Source: Thalassovita gelatinovora (GTDB taxonomy: Bacteria; Pseudomonadota; Alphaproteobacteria; Rhodobacterales; Rhodobacteraceae). From it: 64,000 nt of DNA. Both the position numbers and the translations under genes were made by a program. The stretch lies in contig NZ_CYSA01000015.1 in NCBI RefSeq assembly GCF_001458355.1, forward strand, positions 708,383-772,382. The letters run 5' to 3'. The notes below the pieces were generated by a model, which saw only the letters and a list, made by a program, of their open reading frames with translations, was not told the origin of the DNA and searched no databases. Position 1 is the stretch's first letter, and each line of letters begins with the position of its first letter. Shown one piece after another: positions 27,563 to 36,492 of the stretch.

Positions 27563-29435
27563 AATCGCGCCCTGATCCTGCGGCAAGGCTGATTTCGCCG
27601 CGCCCTTCAATCCATCTGTCCAGCAGGGCAAGGCCGGCGGCGATGTCGTGATCTTCGATCACGCGTGTCAGATCCTTTATCACCTGCGCCATTTCGATTT
27701 CCGAAAGCCGCCCTTCCTGCGCCCGCATGATCTTGGGGTGCGGTGTGGTAATCATATCGCGACTGATCAGCAGTTCTTCATGCAGTTTCTCACCCGGGCG
27801 TAGCCCGGTATAGGTGATGGCAATATCGCCGTCGGGATTGGCATCGGATTTCACGCTCAACCCGGCGCCTTCGATCATATGCCGGGCCATTTCGTCTATT
27901 TTCACCGGTTCCCCCATATCGAGCACCAGTACATCGCCACCCTTGGCGATGGACCCGGCCAACAGAACCAGCCGCACCGCTTCGGGGATGGTCATGAAAT
28001 AGCGTGTCACATCGGGATGGGTGACCGTAACGGGCCCCCCGTGCGCGATCTGATCCTGAAACAGAGGCACGACAGAGCCTGAAGAATTTACCACATTGCC
28101 GAAACGCACCATCGAAAACAGCGTGTGTTGCGATCGTGACGCGAAATCCTGCACGATCAGTTCGGCCATCCGCTTGGTGCAGCCCATCACGCTGGTCGGG
28201 CGTACCGCCTTGTCCGAAGATACCAGCGTGAACCGCCCCACCCCGGCGCGGCGCGCCTCGTCCGCCAGCACCCGGGTGGCCATCACGTTGTTGCACAATC
28301 CCTCGACGATATTCGCTTCTACCATCGGCACATGTTTATAAGCGGCTGCATGCAGCACCACGTCAATCTTGTAATATTCCAACACGTGGCGCAGCAAAGG
28401 CCGGTGGAAAACCGACCCCAAAACCGGCGTGATCTGGATCGAACTTTGTAACCCAGTCAGTTCCTTGTCGATTTCATACAGCGCAAATTCGCTGTGATCC
28501 AGCAACACCAAAGCCGCCGGTTTGCAGGTCAGCAACTGGCGGCAGATTTCCGATCCGATCGACCCGCCTGCCCCGGTGACCAGAATGCGCTGACCTTGAT
28601 AGGTGTCGCTGACACCCGGCAGTTCTTTTTCCAGCCGATTACGGTTCATCAACCCATGCAATTGCCGGTGTGACAGGTTGCGCGTCGATCCACCGTTTTC
28701 CAACAATTCGGCAAAGGAAGGCAGCGCTTGTACCTCGCAGCCCAGATCGCGAACCTTGCGTTCGATCCGCACCAATTCCGGCTGACTGACCGACGGCATT
28801 GCCAGAACGACCCGGTCAATCGCCTGTGTTGCGATCAGGTCGGGCAGTTGCACCGGGGAATAGACCATCAGCCCGTAGATGGTCAGGCTTTGCACGGTGG
28901 GATTGTCGTCAACGAAACAAACCGGTTCCACCGTTTCGTCGGTGGCAAGTGCAGCCGCCAGTTGCTGGCCGGTGCGCCCCGCACCATAGATCAATATCCG
29001 CTGCCGTTTGCGACCATACCGATAGGCCCGCGTCACCACATCCAGCAGAATTTGCCGGGTTGCCACGCTCAGAATTAGAAAACTCATCGCGAAAATCACG
29101 TTCCCCAGCGGGGTCAGTGGTGTCGCTGGTACCATCTGCATGACTGCGCCGAAGATTGCCATCGACCCAGCAATGGCAGCGCTTTGGGCTACGCTGCGCA
29201 TCTGAAAGGCGATCAGCCGCACCCGGTGCAACCCGATCATTGCTGTCATGGCGATCCCTGTCGCGGCCATGATCAGCATGTAAGGTGCGATGGCGAACAG
29301 AAGCGGCAGGTTGGGCCATTGTGCCCGTGCAATCAGATGGGACCCGGCAAATGTGATACAGATCAGGATCGCATCCAACGTCAGCATCATAAACGATTTT
29401 CGGGTCCGGGGCAGGCGGTTCAACTGAGTGAACAT
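27561..29435 (-). CDS. Membrane-bound nucleotide-sugar epimerase/dehydratase (WbpM/FlaA1/CapD type)
   Basis: About 624 residues: four membrane segments in the first 120 residues, a CoA-binding-like Rossmann domain (RILIYGAGRTGQQLA), then the catalytic SDR domain. The NAD motif is VTGAGGSIGSEICRQL, LHAAAYKHVPMVE precedes the catalytic region, and SSDKAVRPTSVMGCTKR supplies the modified Ser-x-Lys active-site pair typical of the 4,6-dehydratases WbpM and PglF. It should convert UDP-HexNAc to a 4-keto-6-deoxy sugar for surface glycans. The ATG at 29435 matches family starts; a TTG at 29471 is an alternative. It is divergent from glmM, which makes the GlcN-1-P precursor of UDP-GlcNAc. Confidence 0.88.
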   Translation of the reverse strand: MFTQLNRLPRTRKSFMMLTLDAILICITFAGSHLIARAQWPNLPLLFAIAPYMLIMAATGIAMTAMIGLHRVRLIAFQMRSVAQSAAIAGSMAIFGAVMQMVPATPLTPLGNVIFAMSFLILSVATRQILLDVVTRAYRYGRKRQRILIYGAGRTGQQLAAALATDETVEPVCFVDDNPTVQSLTIYGLMVYSPVQLPDLIATQAIDRVVLAMPSVSQPELVRIERKVRDLGCEVQALPSFAELLENGGSTRNLSHRQLHGLMNRNRLEKELPGVSDTYQGQRILVTGAGGSIGSEICRQLLTCKPAALVLLDHSEFALYEIDKELTGLQSSIQITPVLGSVFHRPLLRHVLEYYKIDVVLHAAAYKHVPMVEANIVEGLCNNVMATRVLADEARRAGVGRFTLVSSDKAVRPTSVMGCTKRMAELIVQDFASRSQHTLFSMVRFGNVVNSSGSVVPLFQDQIAHGGPVTVTHPDVTRYFMTIPEAVRLVLLAGSIAKGGDVLVLDMGEPVKIDEMARHMIEGAGLSVKSDANPDGDIAITYTGLRPGEKLHEELLISRDMITTPHPKIMRAQEGRLSEIEMAQVIKDLTRVIEDHDIAAGLALLDRWIEGRGEISLAAGSGRD

Positions 29436-29789
29436 GCGATTCAGAACGGCTGTCTTAAGGTTTTTTAACAAGTTCCGGTATTCCCGTTCCGATCCCTATC
29501 CATCAGGGAATCTTTGCCTGCGCTCGACACTATGTTGCAACCTGAAGGCGTTGGCAAATCGTGGTTGGTATTAGGAGTTCTGCAATACCGCAAACATGAA
29601 GCGTGCGTAAAACCTAGCCAACTTGCTTGCTAATTGGTCACTAAAAAAATGTGACCAAGCTGTAATATCTTGGGCAACAGCCCGCCGATGCGGTTGCCGT
29701 TAAGCGATCAGGTTGCAGAACGGATGCTGGACACAACCGGCTGTGACGCCTAGGAAAGCACTAATCTTGATTTAAGGGTTTGGGATGCG
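29436..29789. other. Divergent promoter region between the sugar-dehydratase gene and glmM
   Basis: About 350 bases without a convincing gene. It contains the inverted repeat at 29634-29658 described separately. TTAA occurs at 29455 and 29465 with a six-base gap, not a true CtrA spacing. Nothing else stands out. Confidence 0.6.
29634..29658. promoter_or_regulatory. Inverted repeat TTGGTCAC-N9-GTGACCAA
   Basis: Two perfect eight-base arms flank TAAAAAAAT. It lies 132 bases upstream of glmM and about 200 upstream of the divergent gene, a likely dimer-binding operator. The A-tract spacer would bend DNA. No matching regulator can be named from sequence. Confidence 0.55.
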
Positions 29790-31130
29790 ATGACACGTTC
29801 TCTTTTTGGTACAGACGGTGTGCGCGGGCGGACCAACAGTTTTCCGATGACGGCTGAATTGGCAATGAAGCTGGGTGCGGCAGCAGGACGCTATTTCCGT
29901 CGTGACAAGCAGGAACACCGTGTGGTGATAGGTAAGGATACCCGCCTGTCGGGGTATATGCTGGAAAATGCGCTGACCGCCGGGTTCACCTCGACCGGTA
30001 TGAATGTTCTGTTGTTGGGACCGATGCCGACCCCGGCAATCGGTTATCTGACCCATTCGATGCGTGCGGATGTCGGCGTGATGATTTCGGCCAGCCACAA
30101 CCCGGCCTATGATAATGGCATCAAATTTTTCGGGCCCAACGGTTTCAAACTGTCAGACGAAGCCGAAATCGAAATCGAGCGTATCCTGAACGACGGTGTG
30201 ACCCTTGCAGCGCCGGAAAATATCGGTCGCGCCAAACGGATCGACGATGCGCTTGGCCGCTACGTGGAATACGCCAAGACAACCTTCCCGAACAAGCTGC
30301 GTCTGGATGGTCTGCGGGTGGTGCTGGATTGCGCCAATGGGGCCGCATACAAGGCGGCACCGGCGGTTTTGTGGGAACTGGGTGCTGAAGTGGTGCCCGT
30401 CGGTGTCAACCCGAACGGTCGCAACATCAACGATGGCTGCGGATCGACCGACACTGCGTTGGCAGCAGCCAAGGTTCGCGAAACCCGTGCCAATCTGGGT
30501 ATCTGTCTGGATGGCGACGCGGACCGGGTCATTATTCTGGATGAAAATGGTATCCCTGCCGATGGCGATCAGATCATGGCGTTGATTGCGTCGATCTGGA
30601 AACGCGACGGGGCTTTGGCGGGCGACACTCTGGTGGCGACCGTTATGTCGAATCTGGGGTTGGAAAAGTACCTGTCGGGGCAGGGGATCGCGCTGGAACG
30701 CACTGCGGTCGGTGATCGCTACGTGGTCGAAAAGATGCGAGACAAGGGATTCAATCTGGGCGGTGAACAGTCGGGCCATATCGTGATGACCGATTACGCC
30801 ACGACAGGCGATGGTTTGATCGCGGCGCTTCAGTTTCTGCGCGCGATGGTCGAAAGCGGCAAGAAAGCAAGCGACCTGGCCCGGGTTTTCGAACCTGTTC
30901 CGCAGATTCTGCGTAATGTCCGCTTTTCGGAAGGCCAAACGCCGCTGGATTCGGATTGTGTGCAGCAGGCCATCGCTGATGGCGAAAAAAGCCTCAATGG
31001 CGATGGCCGGTTGCTGATCCGCAAATCCGGCACCGAACCTTTGATCCGGGTAATGGGCGAAGCCACCGATCAGGCGCTGTTGGACGAGGTGATTACCTCG
31101 ATCTGTTCTGCCGTTGAAACAGCCTGCTAG
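29790..31130 (+). CDS. glmM: Phosphoglucosamine mutase
   Basis: GlmM converts glucosamine-6-phosphate to glucosamine-1-phosphate for UDP-GlcNAc and so for peptidoglycan and LPS. The 446-residue product has [11 protein letters not shown] at the start and the phosphoserine loop [18 protein letters not shown] with Ser102. The metal loop is LDGDADRVI, the sugar-specificity loop GGEQSGHI, and the phosphate-binding [12 protein letters not shown]. No folP or ftsH lies beside it, unlike in many proteobacteria. A hairpin overlapping its stop codon probably ends the transcript. Confidence 0.97.
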   Translation: MTRSLFGTDGVRGRTNSFPMTAELAMKLGAAAGRYFRRDKQEHRVVIGKDTRLSGYMLENALTAGFTSTGMNVLLLGPMPTPAIGYLTHSMRADVGVMISASHNPAYDNGIKFFGPNGFKLSDEAEIEIERILNDGVTLAAPENIGRAKRIDDALGRYVEYAKTTFPNKLRLDGLRVVLDCANGAAYKAAPAVLWELGAEVVPVGVNPNGRNINDGCGSTDTALAAAKVRETRANLGICLDGDADRVIILDENGIPADGDQIMALIASIWKRDGALAGDTLVATVMSNLGLEKYLSGQGIALERTAVGDRYVVEKMRDKGFNLGGEQSGHIVMTDYATTGDGLIAALQFLRAMVESGKKASDLARVFEPVPQILRNVRFSEGQTPLDSDCVQQAIADGEKSLNGDGRLLIRKSGTEPLIRVMGEATDQALLDEVITSICSAVETAC

Positions 31131-31149
31131 GGCAGAACAGAGCCTTTTT
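31103..31149 (+). terminator. Terminator overlapping the glmM stop codon
   Basis: CTGTTCTGCC (31103-31112) and GGCAGAACAG (31131-31140) are perfect complements around an 18-base loop that contains part of the TAG stop, followed four bases later by T5. The loop is long, so strength is uncertain. Confidence 0.6.
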
Positions 31150-31154
31150 CGGGC

Positions 31155-31550
31155 TTAGAACAGCGTCAGAATCACACCCATTATGGTACAGCCGATGGTG
31201 GCGTAACCGCCATCAATAAGGCTTAGCAATCGCGGACGACCGGCAAAGGTGTAATTGGTGACGACCCACGGCGTGACCAAGAACAACCCGATCCCCAGAC
31301 CGGCCACCACACCTTTGGCCGGACTGTCGATTCCGGCCAGCGAAAAGATGTGGCGCATCATGCCCGCAACGATCACCGCACAGACGAAGGAAACGATATA
31401 AGGCATCGGATTCGACCGGTTCTTGGGTTGACCATTTTCGCCCAGCTCCACACCCGACGCCGCCATCCAAGCCTTGGCGTTCACCATGTACCAGATCGCG
31501 CCAAAGGCATAGCTGGCAAGCGCGGCCACAAAAACGTTCAGAAATTCCAT
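31155..31550 (-). CDS. DUF1761 family membrane protein
   Basis: A 131-residue protein with four hydrophobic segments: FVAALASYAFGAIWYMV, YIVSFVCAVIVAGMM, GVVAGLGIGLFLVTPWVVTNYTF and a final one at the C-terminus. The N-terminal NVFVAALASYAFGAIWY and central WVVTNYTFAGR stretches are the DUF1761 pattern. Function is unknown. It stands alone between glmM and the EVE gene. Confidence 0.82.
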   Translation of the reverse strand: MEFLNVFVAALASYAFGAIWYMVNAKAWMAASGVELGENGQPKNRSNPMPYIVSFVCAVIVAGMMRHIFSLAGIDSPAKGVVAGLGIGLFLVTPWVVTNYTFAGRPRLLSLIDGGYATIGCTIMGVILTLF

Positions 31551-31611
31551 AAATCCCTCTCCTGTTCGCAGGTTTTCGCGTCGGAAAGGTGCCTTATCCG
31601 TTCTGACAAAG

Positions 31612-32031
31612 CTACTGCGATATACCGGCCATATCGCAGATGACGGCCCATTCCTGGGCCGTCACGGGTTGCACCGAAAGACGGGAATTTTTCACCAAAA
31701 CCATATCGGACAGGCGTTCATCGGTTTTGATCTGATCCAGCGTCACCGCGTTTTTTACCGGGCAGACCGCTTTTATATCCACGCATTCCCAACGCGGGTC
31801 ATCGATGCTACTGTCGGGATGCGCCTCGGCGCAAATCTCGACAATGCCGACAACCGCCTTTTCTTTCTGCGAATGATAGAAAAAGCCGCGATCACCCAGT
31901 TTCATTTCGCGCATGAAATTACGCGCCTGATAATTGCGCACGCCATCCCATTCCTCGCCTGTTTCGCCCTTGGCCATCTGATCATCCCAGCCCCAGGTAG
32001 AAGGTTCGGATTTGAACAGCCAAAAGCGCAT
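31612..32031 (-). CDS. EVE domain protein
   Basis: A 139-residue single EVE (PUA-like) domain. It starts MRFWLFKSEPSTWGWDD, has EWDGVRNYQARNFMREM and GDRGFFYHSQKEKAVVGIVE, the conserved EVE core that forms an aromatic cage. EVE domains bind modified bases in DNA or RNA. The start at 32031 overlaps the YciI stop by one base (TGATG), which fixes it; a longer frame is YciI read in another phase. Downstream of gpsA and yciI in one run. Confidence 0.9.
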   Translation of the reverse strand: MRFWLFKSEPSTWGWDDQMAKGETGEEWDGVRNYQARNFMREMKLGDRGFFYHSQKEKAVVGIVEICAEAHPDSSIDDPRWECVDIKAVCPVKNAVTLDQIKTDERLSDMVLVKNSRLSVQPVTAQEWAVICDMAGISQ

Positions 32032-32300
32032 CAGCCGATAACCTTTTTCCATTCGATCAGTTCGACCGTATCGAACAACCCGGCATTGGCATAGGGATCT
32101 TTGGCGGCCCAATCTTCGGCGGCGGCCATATCTTCGACGTCCAGAATGACCAAAGATCCGGCCATTTCGCCCCCAACGATCAGCGGGCCAGCCTGAATCA
32201 CCACACCGGTTGCGTCGATATAGGCCAGATGATCGGCTCGGTTGGCCTTGCGAATTTCCAACGCACCGTCTTTGTCACGGGCGATAAGGGCTACAAGCAT
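32031..32300 (-). CDS. YciI family protein
   Basis: An 89-residue YciI-like protein, a ferredoxin-fold dimer related to muconolactone isomerases. It opens MLVALIARDKDGALEIR, has the family His-Asp pair region in HLAYID and ends with FDTVELIEWKKVIG. The N-terminus and the AAEDWAAKDPYANAGLF stretch are diagnostic. Biochemical role not known. It starts directly after the gpsA stop with no spacer, and is coupled to the EVE gene. Confidence 0.9.
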   Translation of the reverse strand: MLVALIARDKDGALEIRKANRADHLAYIDATGVVIQAGPLIVGGEMAGSLVILDVEDMAAAEDWAAKDPYANAGLFDTVELIEWKKVIG

Positions 32301-33263
32301 TTATTCCTCCTTCAAGGGTCGGGACAGTAACATTTCCATTGCTTGGCTTAATTGCAGCCGGCCATCCAGCAGCGCGACAACCGCTTCGGTGATCGGCATG
32401 TCGATCAACATGACCCGCGCCCGGTCCAATACGGCGCGGGCAGTGGCGGCACCTTCGACGGTGATGGTGGGATCAAAGGTTTCCCGTCGTCCCAATGCCA
32501 GACCGAAACGATAATTGCGGGACTGTTCCGAAGTGCAGGTCAAAGCCAAATCGCCAAACCCGGAAAGCCCTGCCAAGGTCTCGGGGCGTGCCCCAAGCGC
32601 CAGCGCCATACGCTGCATTTCGGCATAACCGCGCGTCATCAGTGCCGCCCGAGCGCTTTCGCCCAGCTTTGCGCCCATGACAGCGCCCGACGCGATCGCA
32701 ATCACGTTCTTTACCGCGCCACCCAATTCGGCACCTGTGGTGTCGACGGTGCGGTAGATTCGCAGATTATGCGTGGATAGGCTCTGTTGTAGCCGCCGAC
32801 TGGTCGGGCGATCGCGGCAGGCCAGCGTCAAGGCCGTGGGCAGACCGCGGGCAATATCAATGGCGAAGCTGGGGCCGGTCAGGATCGCCGGCAATGCCGA
32901 AGGAATCACTTCCTCGATGACACCGACCGGGCCCAGCCCGGTGGATAGCTCAACCCCTTTGCAACAGGCCACCAAAGGCCGGCCGCCAAGTGCCAGCTTG
33001 TGCAGCACCAGCATGTCGCGCAGCCGCTGCATCGGTGTGGCCAGCAGAATCGGGATTTCCGCAGCAACAGACTCTAATTCGGTAATAACACGCAAGGTGT
33101 CGGGAAATTCCACACCGGGCAAGCGTCGGGCGTTTTCGCGCGTCTGCTCCATTTCCGCGGCATGGTTTGGGTCGCGCGCCCAAAGCTGCACTGGCTGACC
33201 GGTTGCGGCCAGCGAAATCGCCAACGCTGTACCGAACGCCCCAGATCCTGCAACCGCAATCAT
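32301..33263 (-). CDS. gpsA: Glycerol-3-phosphate dehydrogenase [NAD(P)+]
   Basis: GpsA (320 residues) reduces dihydroxyacetone phosphate to sn-glycerol-3-phosphate for phospholipid synthesis. NAD site [13 protein letters not shown], then [31 protein letters not shown], the catalytic Lys in [13 protein letters not shown] and TAGLGDLxLT-like [12 protein letters not shown] are all seen. Its start overlaps the tsaD stop (ATGA), a common pairing in Rhodobacterales. Confidence 0.96.
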   Translation of the reverse strand: MIAVAGSGAFGTALAISLAATGQPVQLWARDPNHAAEMEQTRENARRLPGVEFPDTLRVITELESVAAEIPILLATPMQRLRDMLVLHKLALGGRPLVACCKGVELSTGLGPVGVIEEVIPSALPAILTGPSFAIDIARGLPTALTLACRDRPTSRRLQQSLSTHNLRIYRTVDTTGAELGGAVKNVIAIASGAVMGAKLGESARAALMTRGYAEMQRMALALGARPETLAGLSGFGDLALTCTSEQSRNYRFGLALGRRETFDPTITVEGAATARAVLDRARVMLIDMPITEAVVALLDGRLQLSQAMEMLLSRPLKEE

Positions 33264-34357
33264 GCCTTGGCTCCTTTTTTTCCCGATCCAAGCAGAGCGG
33301 GGGCCTGTTTGTCCAGCGGCCAGCGCGGCCGGGCGACCAAAGTCATGTCATCAAAGTGCCCCAACCGGAACCTTTCCAGCCCGGCATAGGCGATCATCGC
33401 CGCGTTGTCGGTACACAGTGCCAGCGGCGGCGCGGTAAATTGAACGCCGTTTTCGGCTGAAACAGTCTCTAACCCTTCGCGGATGGACTTGTTCGCAGCA
33501 ACACCCCCGGCCACAGCTACGGTGGGGTGTGTCGGGTTTTCGGACAGATAGAGGGTCAGCGCGCGTCGGGTCTTTTCCATCAGTACATCGCGCACGGCGG
33601 CTTGAAACCCGGCGGCCAGATCAGCGCGATCTTGCTGGCTCAGCCCACTTTTTTCCGCGACGACTTGATCGCGGGCACGCAGCAGCGCGGTTTTCAGCCC
33701 CGAAAAGGACATGTCGCAACCTTCCCGGTCCAGCATGGGCCGGGGGAAACGGAATCGTTTGGGATCGCCTGTCAGCGCCTCGGCTTCGACCGATGGCCCG
33801 CCCGGTTGCGGCAGGCCCAGCAGCCGCGCGGTTTTGTCAAACGCTTCGCCCGGGGCATCGTCGATGGTGCCGCCCAACCGGGTAAAATCATCGGGGCCCT
33901 TTACCAGCAGAAATTGGCAATGCCCGCCCGACACCAACAGCATCAGATAGGGGAAGGCGATCTGATCTGTCAGCCGCGGGGTCAGCGCATGACCAGCCAA
34001 ATGGTTCACCCCGATCAACGGCTTGCCAGATCCGGCCGCCAATCCCTTGGCGCACATCACCCCCGACAACACCCCGCCGATCAGCCCGGGACCCGCCGTC
34101 ACCGCGATACCATCGATATCGGCCAAAGTCAGATTCGCCTGTGTCAGAGCCTGTTTCACGCAGATATCGATCTTTTCCGCATGGGCACGGGCGGCGATTT
34201 CGGGAACCACACCGCCGAATGCCGCATGCAACTCTGTCTGGCCGAACACGACAGAGGACAGGATTTCCGGTGCCTGACCGTCCTTTTGCCGTACGACCGC
34301 CGCCGCAGTATCGTCGCAGCTGCTTTCCAATCCCAGAATGGTGAGGGTTCGACCCAT
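33260..34357 (-). CDS. tsaD: tRNA N6-adenosine threonylcarbamoyltransferase TsaD
   Basis: TsaD transfers threonylcarbamoyl to A37 of tRNA, working with TsaE (17736-18206) and TsaB. The 365-residue protein shows [12 protein letters not shown] at the start. Fe-binding HxxxH is in [11 protein letters not shown] (His119 and His123), the ASKHA fold is continued by [11 protein letters not shown], and [11 protein letters not shown] precedes the last metal Asp region. The start at 34357 is set by homology; longer frames into the upstream gap lack support. Divergent from hemD. Confidence 0.96.
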   Translation of the reverse strand: MGRTLTILGLESSCDDTAAAVVRQKDGQAPEILSSVVFGQTELHAAFGGVVPEIAARAHAEKIDICVKQALTQANLTLADIDGIAVTAGPGLIGGVLSGVMCAKGLAAGSGKPLIGVNHLAGHALTPRLTDQIAFPYLMLLVSGGHCQFLLVKGPDDFTRLGGTIDDAPGEAFDKTARLLGLPQPGGPSVEAEALTGDPKRFRFPRPMLDREGCDMSFSGLKTALLRARDQVVAEKSGLSQQDRADLAAGFQAAVRDVLMEKTRRALTLYLSENPTHPTVAVAGGVAANKSIREGLETVSAENGVQFTAPPLALCTDNAAMIAYAGLERFRLGHFDDMTLVARPRWPLDKQAPALLGSGKKGAKA

Positions 34358-34432
34358 GATCCTGCCCGTTGCATGAATGCTTCCCCGCAGGTAACACCGC
34401 TGACAGGTGCAAACAATCCCGGTGCGCGTGAA

Positions 34433-35149
34433 ATGGCGACACTCCTGCTGACCCGACCTTTGGCGTCTTCGCAGCGTTTCGCGGCGCAGCTTCGGGAACG
34501 GCTGGGCGATCTGCCGGTTGTGATTTCGCCGGTGTTGCGGATCGACCCGATTTCGCCGGGTCCCGACTTGATCGATGCTCAGACGTTGATTTTCACGTCG
34601 CAAAACGCCTTGGGTGCCGTTCCGGCGGGGCAGGGACGGCGATGCTACGTCGTAGGGCCGGCAACCGCGGTGGCGGCGCGGGCCAAAGGGTTCGAAGTCA
34701 TTGCGGAGGAACGCGATGCCGAAACTTTGTTTCAGCGGATTTTGGCCGATGCGCCCCAAGAGCCATTGTTGCATTTGCGCGGACGTCATGCGCGCGGGCA
34801 TCTGGCCGACCGGTTGACGGCAGCAGGCATCGCAACACGAGCGCGGGTCGTTTACGAACAATTGGAAACAGCGCTGAGCGAAGATGCGAAAACCCTGCTT
34901 GCGGGCGATCAGGCCGTGATTGTGCCTCTTTTTTCGCCGCGCAGCGCAAAACTTTTCTCTGCACAGCATGTGGGGAACGCCCCGTTATTGATCGCAGCGC
35001 TAAGTGAAGCGGTGGTTGCGGCGCTGGGCGAATTGCCGGTTTTCCAGGTTGATCATGCTCTGTCGCCCGATTCCGGGGCGATGATCGATACGATAGAGGG
35101 ACTGATAGACGCAGGGAGGGCGCTTGAGGCTTCACATGCCGGTAAGTAA
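34433..35149 (+). CDS. hemD: Uroporphyrinogen-III synthase
   Basis: The 238-residue protein opens [17 protein letters not shown], the HemD N-terminus. It has [13 protein letters not shown] and [17 protein letters not shown], the hinge between the two lobes, then [17 protein letters not shown] and FSPRSAKLF. It closes hydroxymethylbilane to uroporphyrinogen III for heme and siroheme. HemD is poorly conserved, but MIC60 and HemY follow, the usual trio. hemC is not in the window beside it. An in-frame ATG at 34373 is an alternative start; neither has a strong ribosome site. Confidence 0.85.
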   Translation: MATLLLTRPLASSQRFAAQLRERLGDLPVVISPVLRIDPISPGPDLIDAQTLIFTSQNALGAVPAGQGRRCYVVGPATAVAARAKGFEVIAEERDAETLFQRILADAPQEPLLHLRGRHARGHLADRLTAAGIATRARVVYEQLETALSEDAKTLLAGDQAVIVPLFSPRSAKLFSAQHVGNAPLLIAALSEAVVAALGELPVFQVDHALSPDSGAMIDTIEGLIDAGRALEASHAGK

Positions 35150-35203
35150 GCTTAAGTCATAATTCAGTTTCGAGAATATCAGAGATTCGAAAGGTAGTTG
35201 CAG

Positions 35204-36478
35204 GTGTCCGATCCAAAGAAATCCCCGGAGAATTCCGAAGATCACCCGGCAACGATAGAAGATGCCGTCGTTGTTGAAACCTCAGAGGATCCAGAAATCT
35301 CTGTTTCTTCAGAGGACACGCCGCAGGACTCTGCCACGGATGAAGGTACAGTGGGGACCGAAGAAACCGACACGCCTGATACCGACGAAGATGAAACACT
35401 TGAAACATCTGACTCAACGGATGCCCAAGACCCAGACGTGCCCGAAACCGCAGACGACCCGGTTGCGGATGAAATCGTTGAAAATGCGATTGCCGATGCT
35501 GCGCCGGAACCGGTTGTGGTGCGCAAGGGTGGCTTCTGGCCCGCGCTTCTGGGTGGCGTGATTGCCGCCGGGATCGGGGCAGGCGGGGCGCTCTACTTGT
35601 TTCCCGAAGGCATTTCGGGAAGCGACGCCGTCACCCAGTTGCAAACCCAAACCGAATCCAGCCTCGCGACGCAGGCCAAGCGGGTCGATGATTTGGCTGC
35701 GCAGGTCGACGCGATCAAAGTGCCGCCCGATCTAAGCGCCGAATTGACGAAGGTTTCTCAATCCGTGTCGGAAACCACCGCACAGTTGCAACAACTTGCC
35801 ACCCAGATTTCAGGCTACGAAGACCGTCTGACCAATCTGGAAAAACGCCCCATCACCGAATTCGCGTCGAAAGAGGCGGTCGATGCCTATGAACGCGAAT
35901 TGCAAGCATTGCAGGCCGCGATGGCAAAACAGCGCGGCGAGATCGAGGATATGCTGGCCGCTGCCGAAGCCAAGGAAGCATCAGCAGCGCAAAGCGCCCG
36001 CACCACGGCGCTGCGCGGCGCGGTGGCGCAGCTTCAGGTCGCGCTGGATACGGGCGGATCCTTTTCTGAAACGTTGAACGAATTGGAACAGGCCGGTGTC
36101 GTGGTGCCTGACATCCTGACTCGTCTGGCCGATGGCGCACCCAGCCTGATCACATTACAGGACAGTTTCCCACAAGCCGCCCGCGCCGCGCTTAAAGCGT
36201 CGCGCGAAACGGAAACCAGGGGGGGGGCGGTGAAGTTCCTGCGCGATCAGCTGGGGGTTCGATCCCTTGCACCACGCGAAGGTGGGGATGCCGACGCGAT
36301 CCTTTCGCGCGCCGAAGCCGCATTGAAAGCCGGTCATTTGGCGGATGCCATGGCCGAACTGCAGGCCTTGCCAGAACAAGGCCGGGTCGAACTAACCGAT
36401 TGGATGGCGCAGGCCACCGCCCGCGCCGATGCATTGGCAGCCGCCGCCGCGTTGCGTCAGCAAGTCATGAGTAATTGA
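35204..36478 (+). CDS. Mitofilin/MIC60-like inner membrane protein
   Basis: About 424 residues, start GTG at 35204 with AAAGG nine bases upstream. A long, very acidic N-terminal region (to about residue 100) precedes one membrane segment (ALLGGVIAAGIGAGGALYLF). Coiled coil follows to about residue 270, and then a helical C-terminal mitofilin domain containing GAVAQLQVALDTGGSF and GHLADAMAELQALPE. Alphaproteobacterial MIC60 shapes intracytoplasmic or cell membrane, a relative of the mitochondrial crista-junction protein. It lies between hemD and hemY as in most alphaproteobacteria. A run of nine G at 36219-36227 lies in the coding frame. Confidence 0.85.
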   Translation: MSDPKKSPENSEDHPATIEDAVVVETSEDPEISVSSEDTPQDSATDEGTVGTEETDTPDTDEDETLETSDSTDAQDPDVPETADDPVADEIVENAIADAAPEPVVVRKGGFWPALLGGVIAAGIGAGGALYLFPEGISGSDAVTQLQTQTESSLATQAKRVDDLAAQVDAIKVPPDLSAELTKVSQSVSETTAQLQQLATQISGYEDRLTNLEKRPITEFASKEAVDAYERELQALQAAMAKQRGEIEDMLAAAEAKEASAAQSARTTALRGAVAQLQVALDTGGSFSETLNELEQAGVVVPDILTRLADGAPSLITLQDSFPQAARAALKASRETETRGGAVKFLRDQLGVRSLAPREGGDADAILSRAEAALKAGHLADAMAELQALPEQGRVELTDWMAQATARADALAAAAALRQQVMSN

Positions 36479-36492
36479 GGGGATAACGATTT

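Noticed and set aside
29455..29468. TTAA-N6-TTAA before the sugar-dehydratase gene as a CtrA box
   Set aside because: The spacer is six, not seven, so it does not meet the established motif.
33527..34432. Long plus-strand extension of the hemD frame
   Set aside because: It runs antisense to tsaD, which is a clear gene. HemD homology begins only at 34433.
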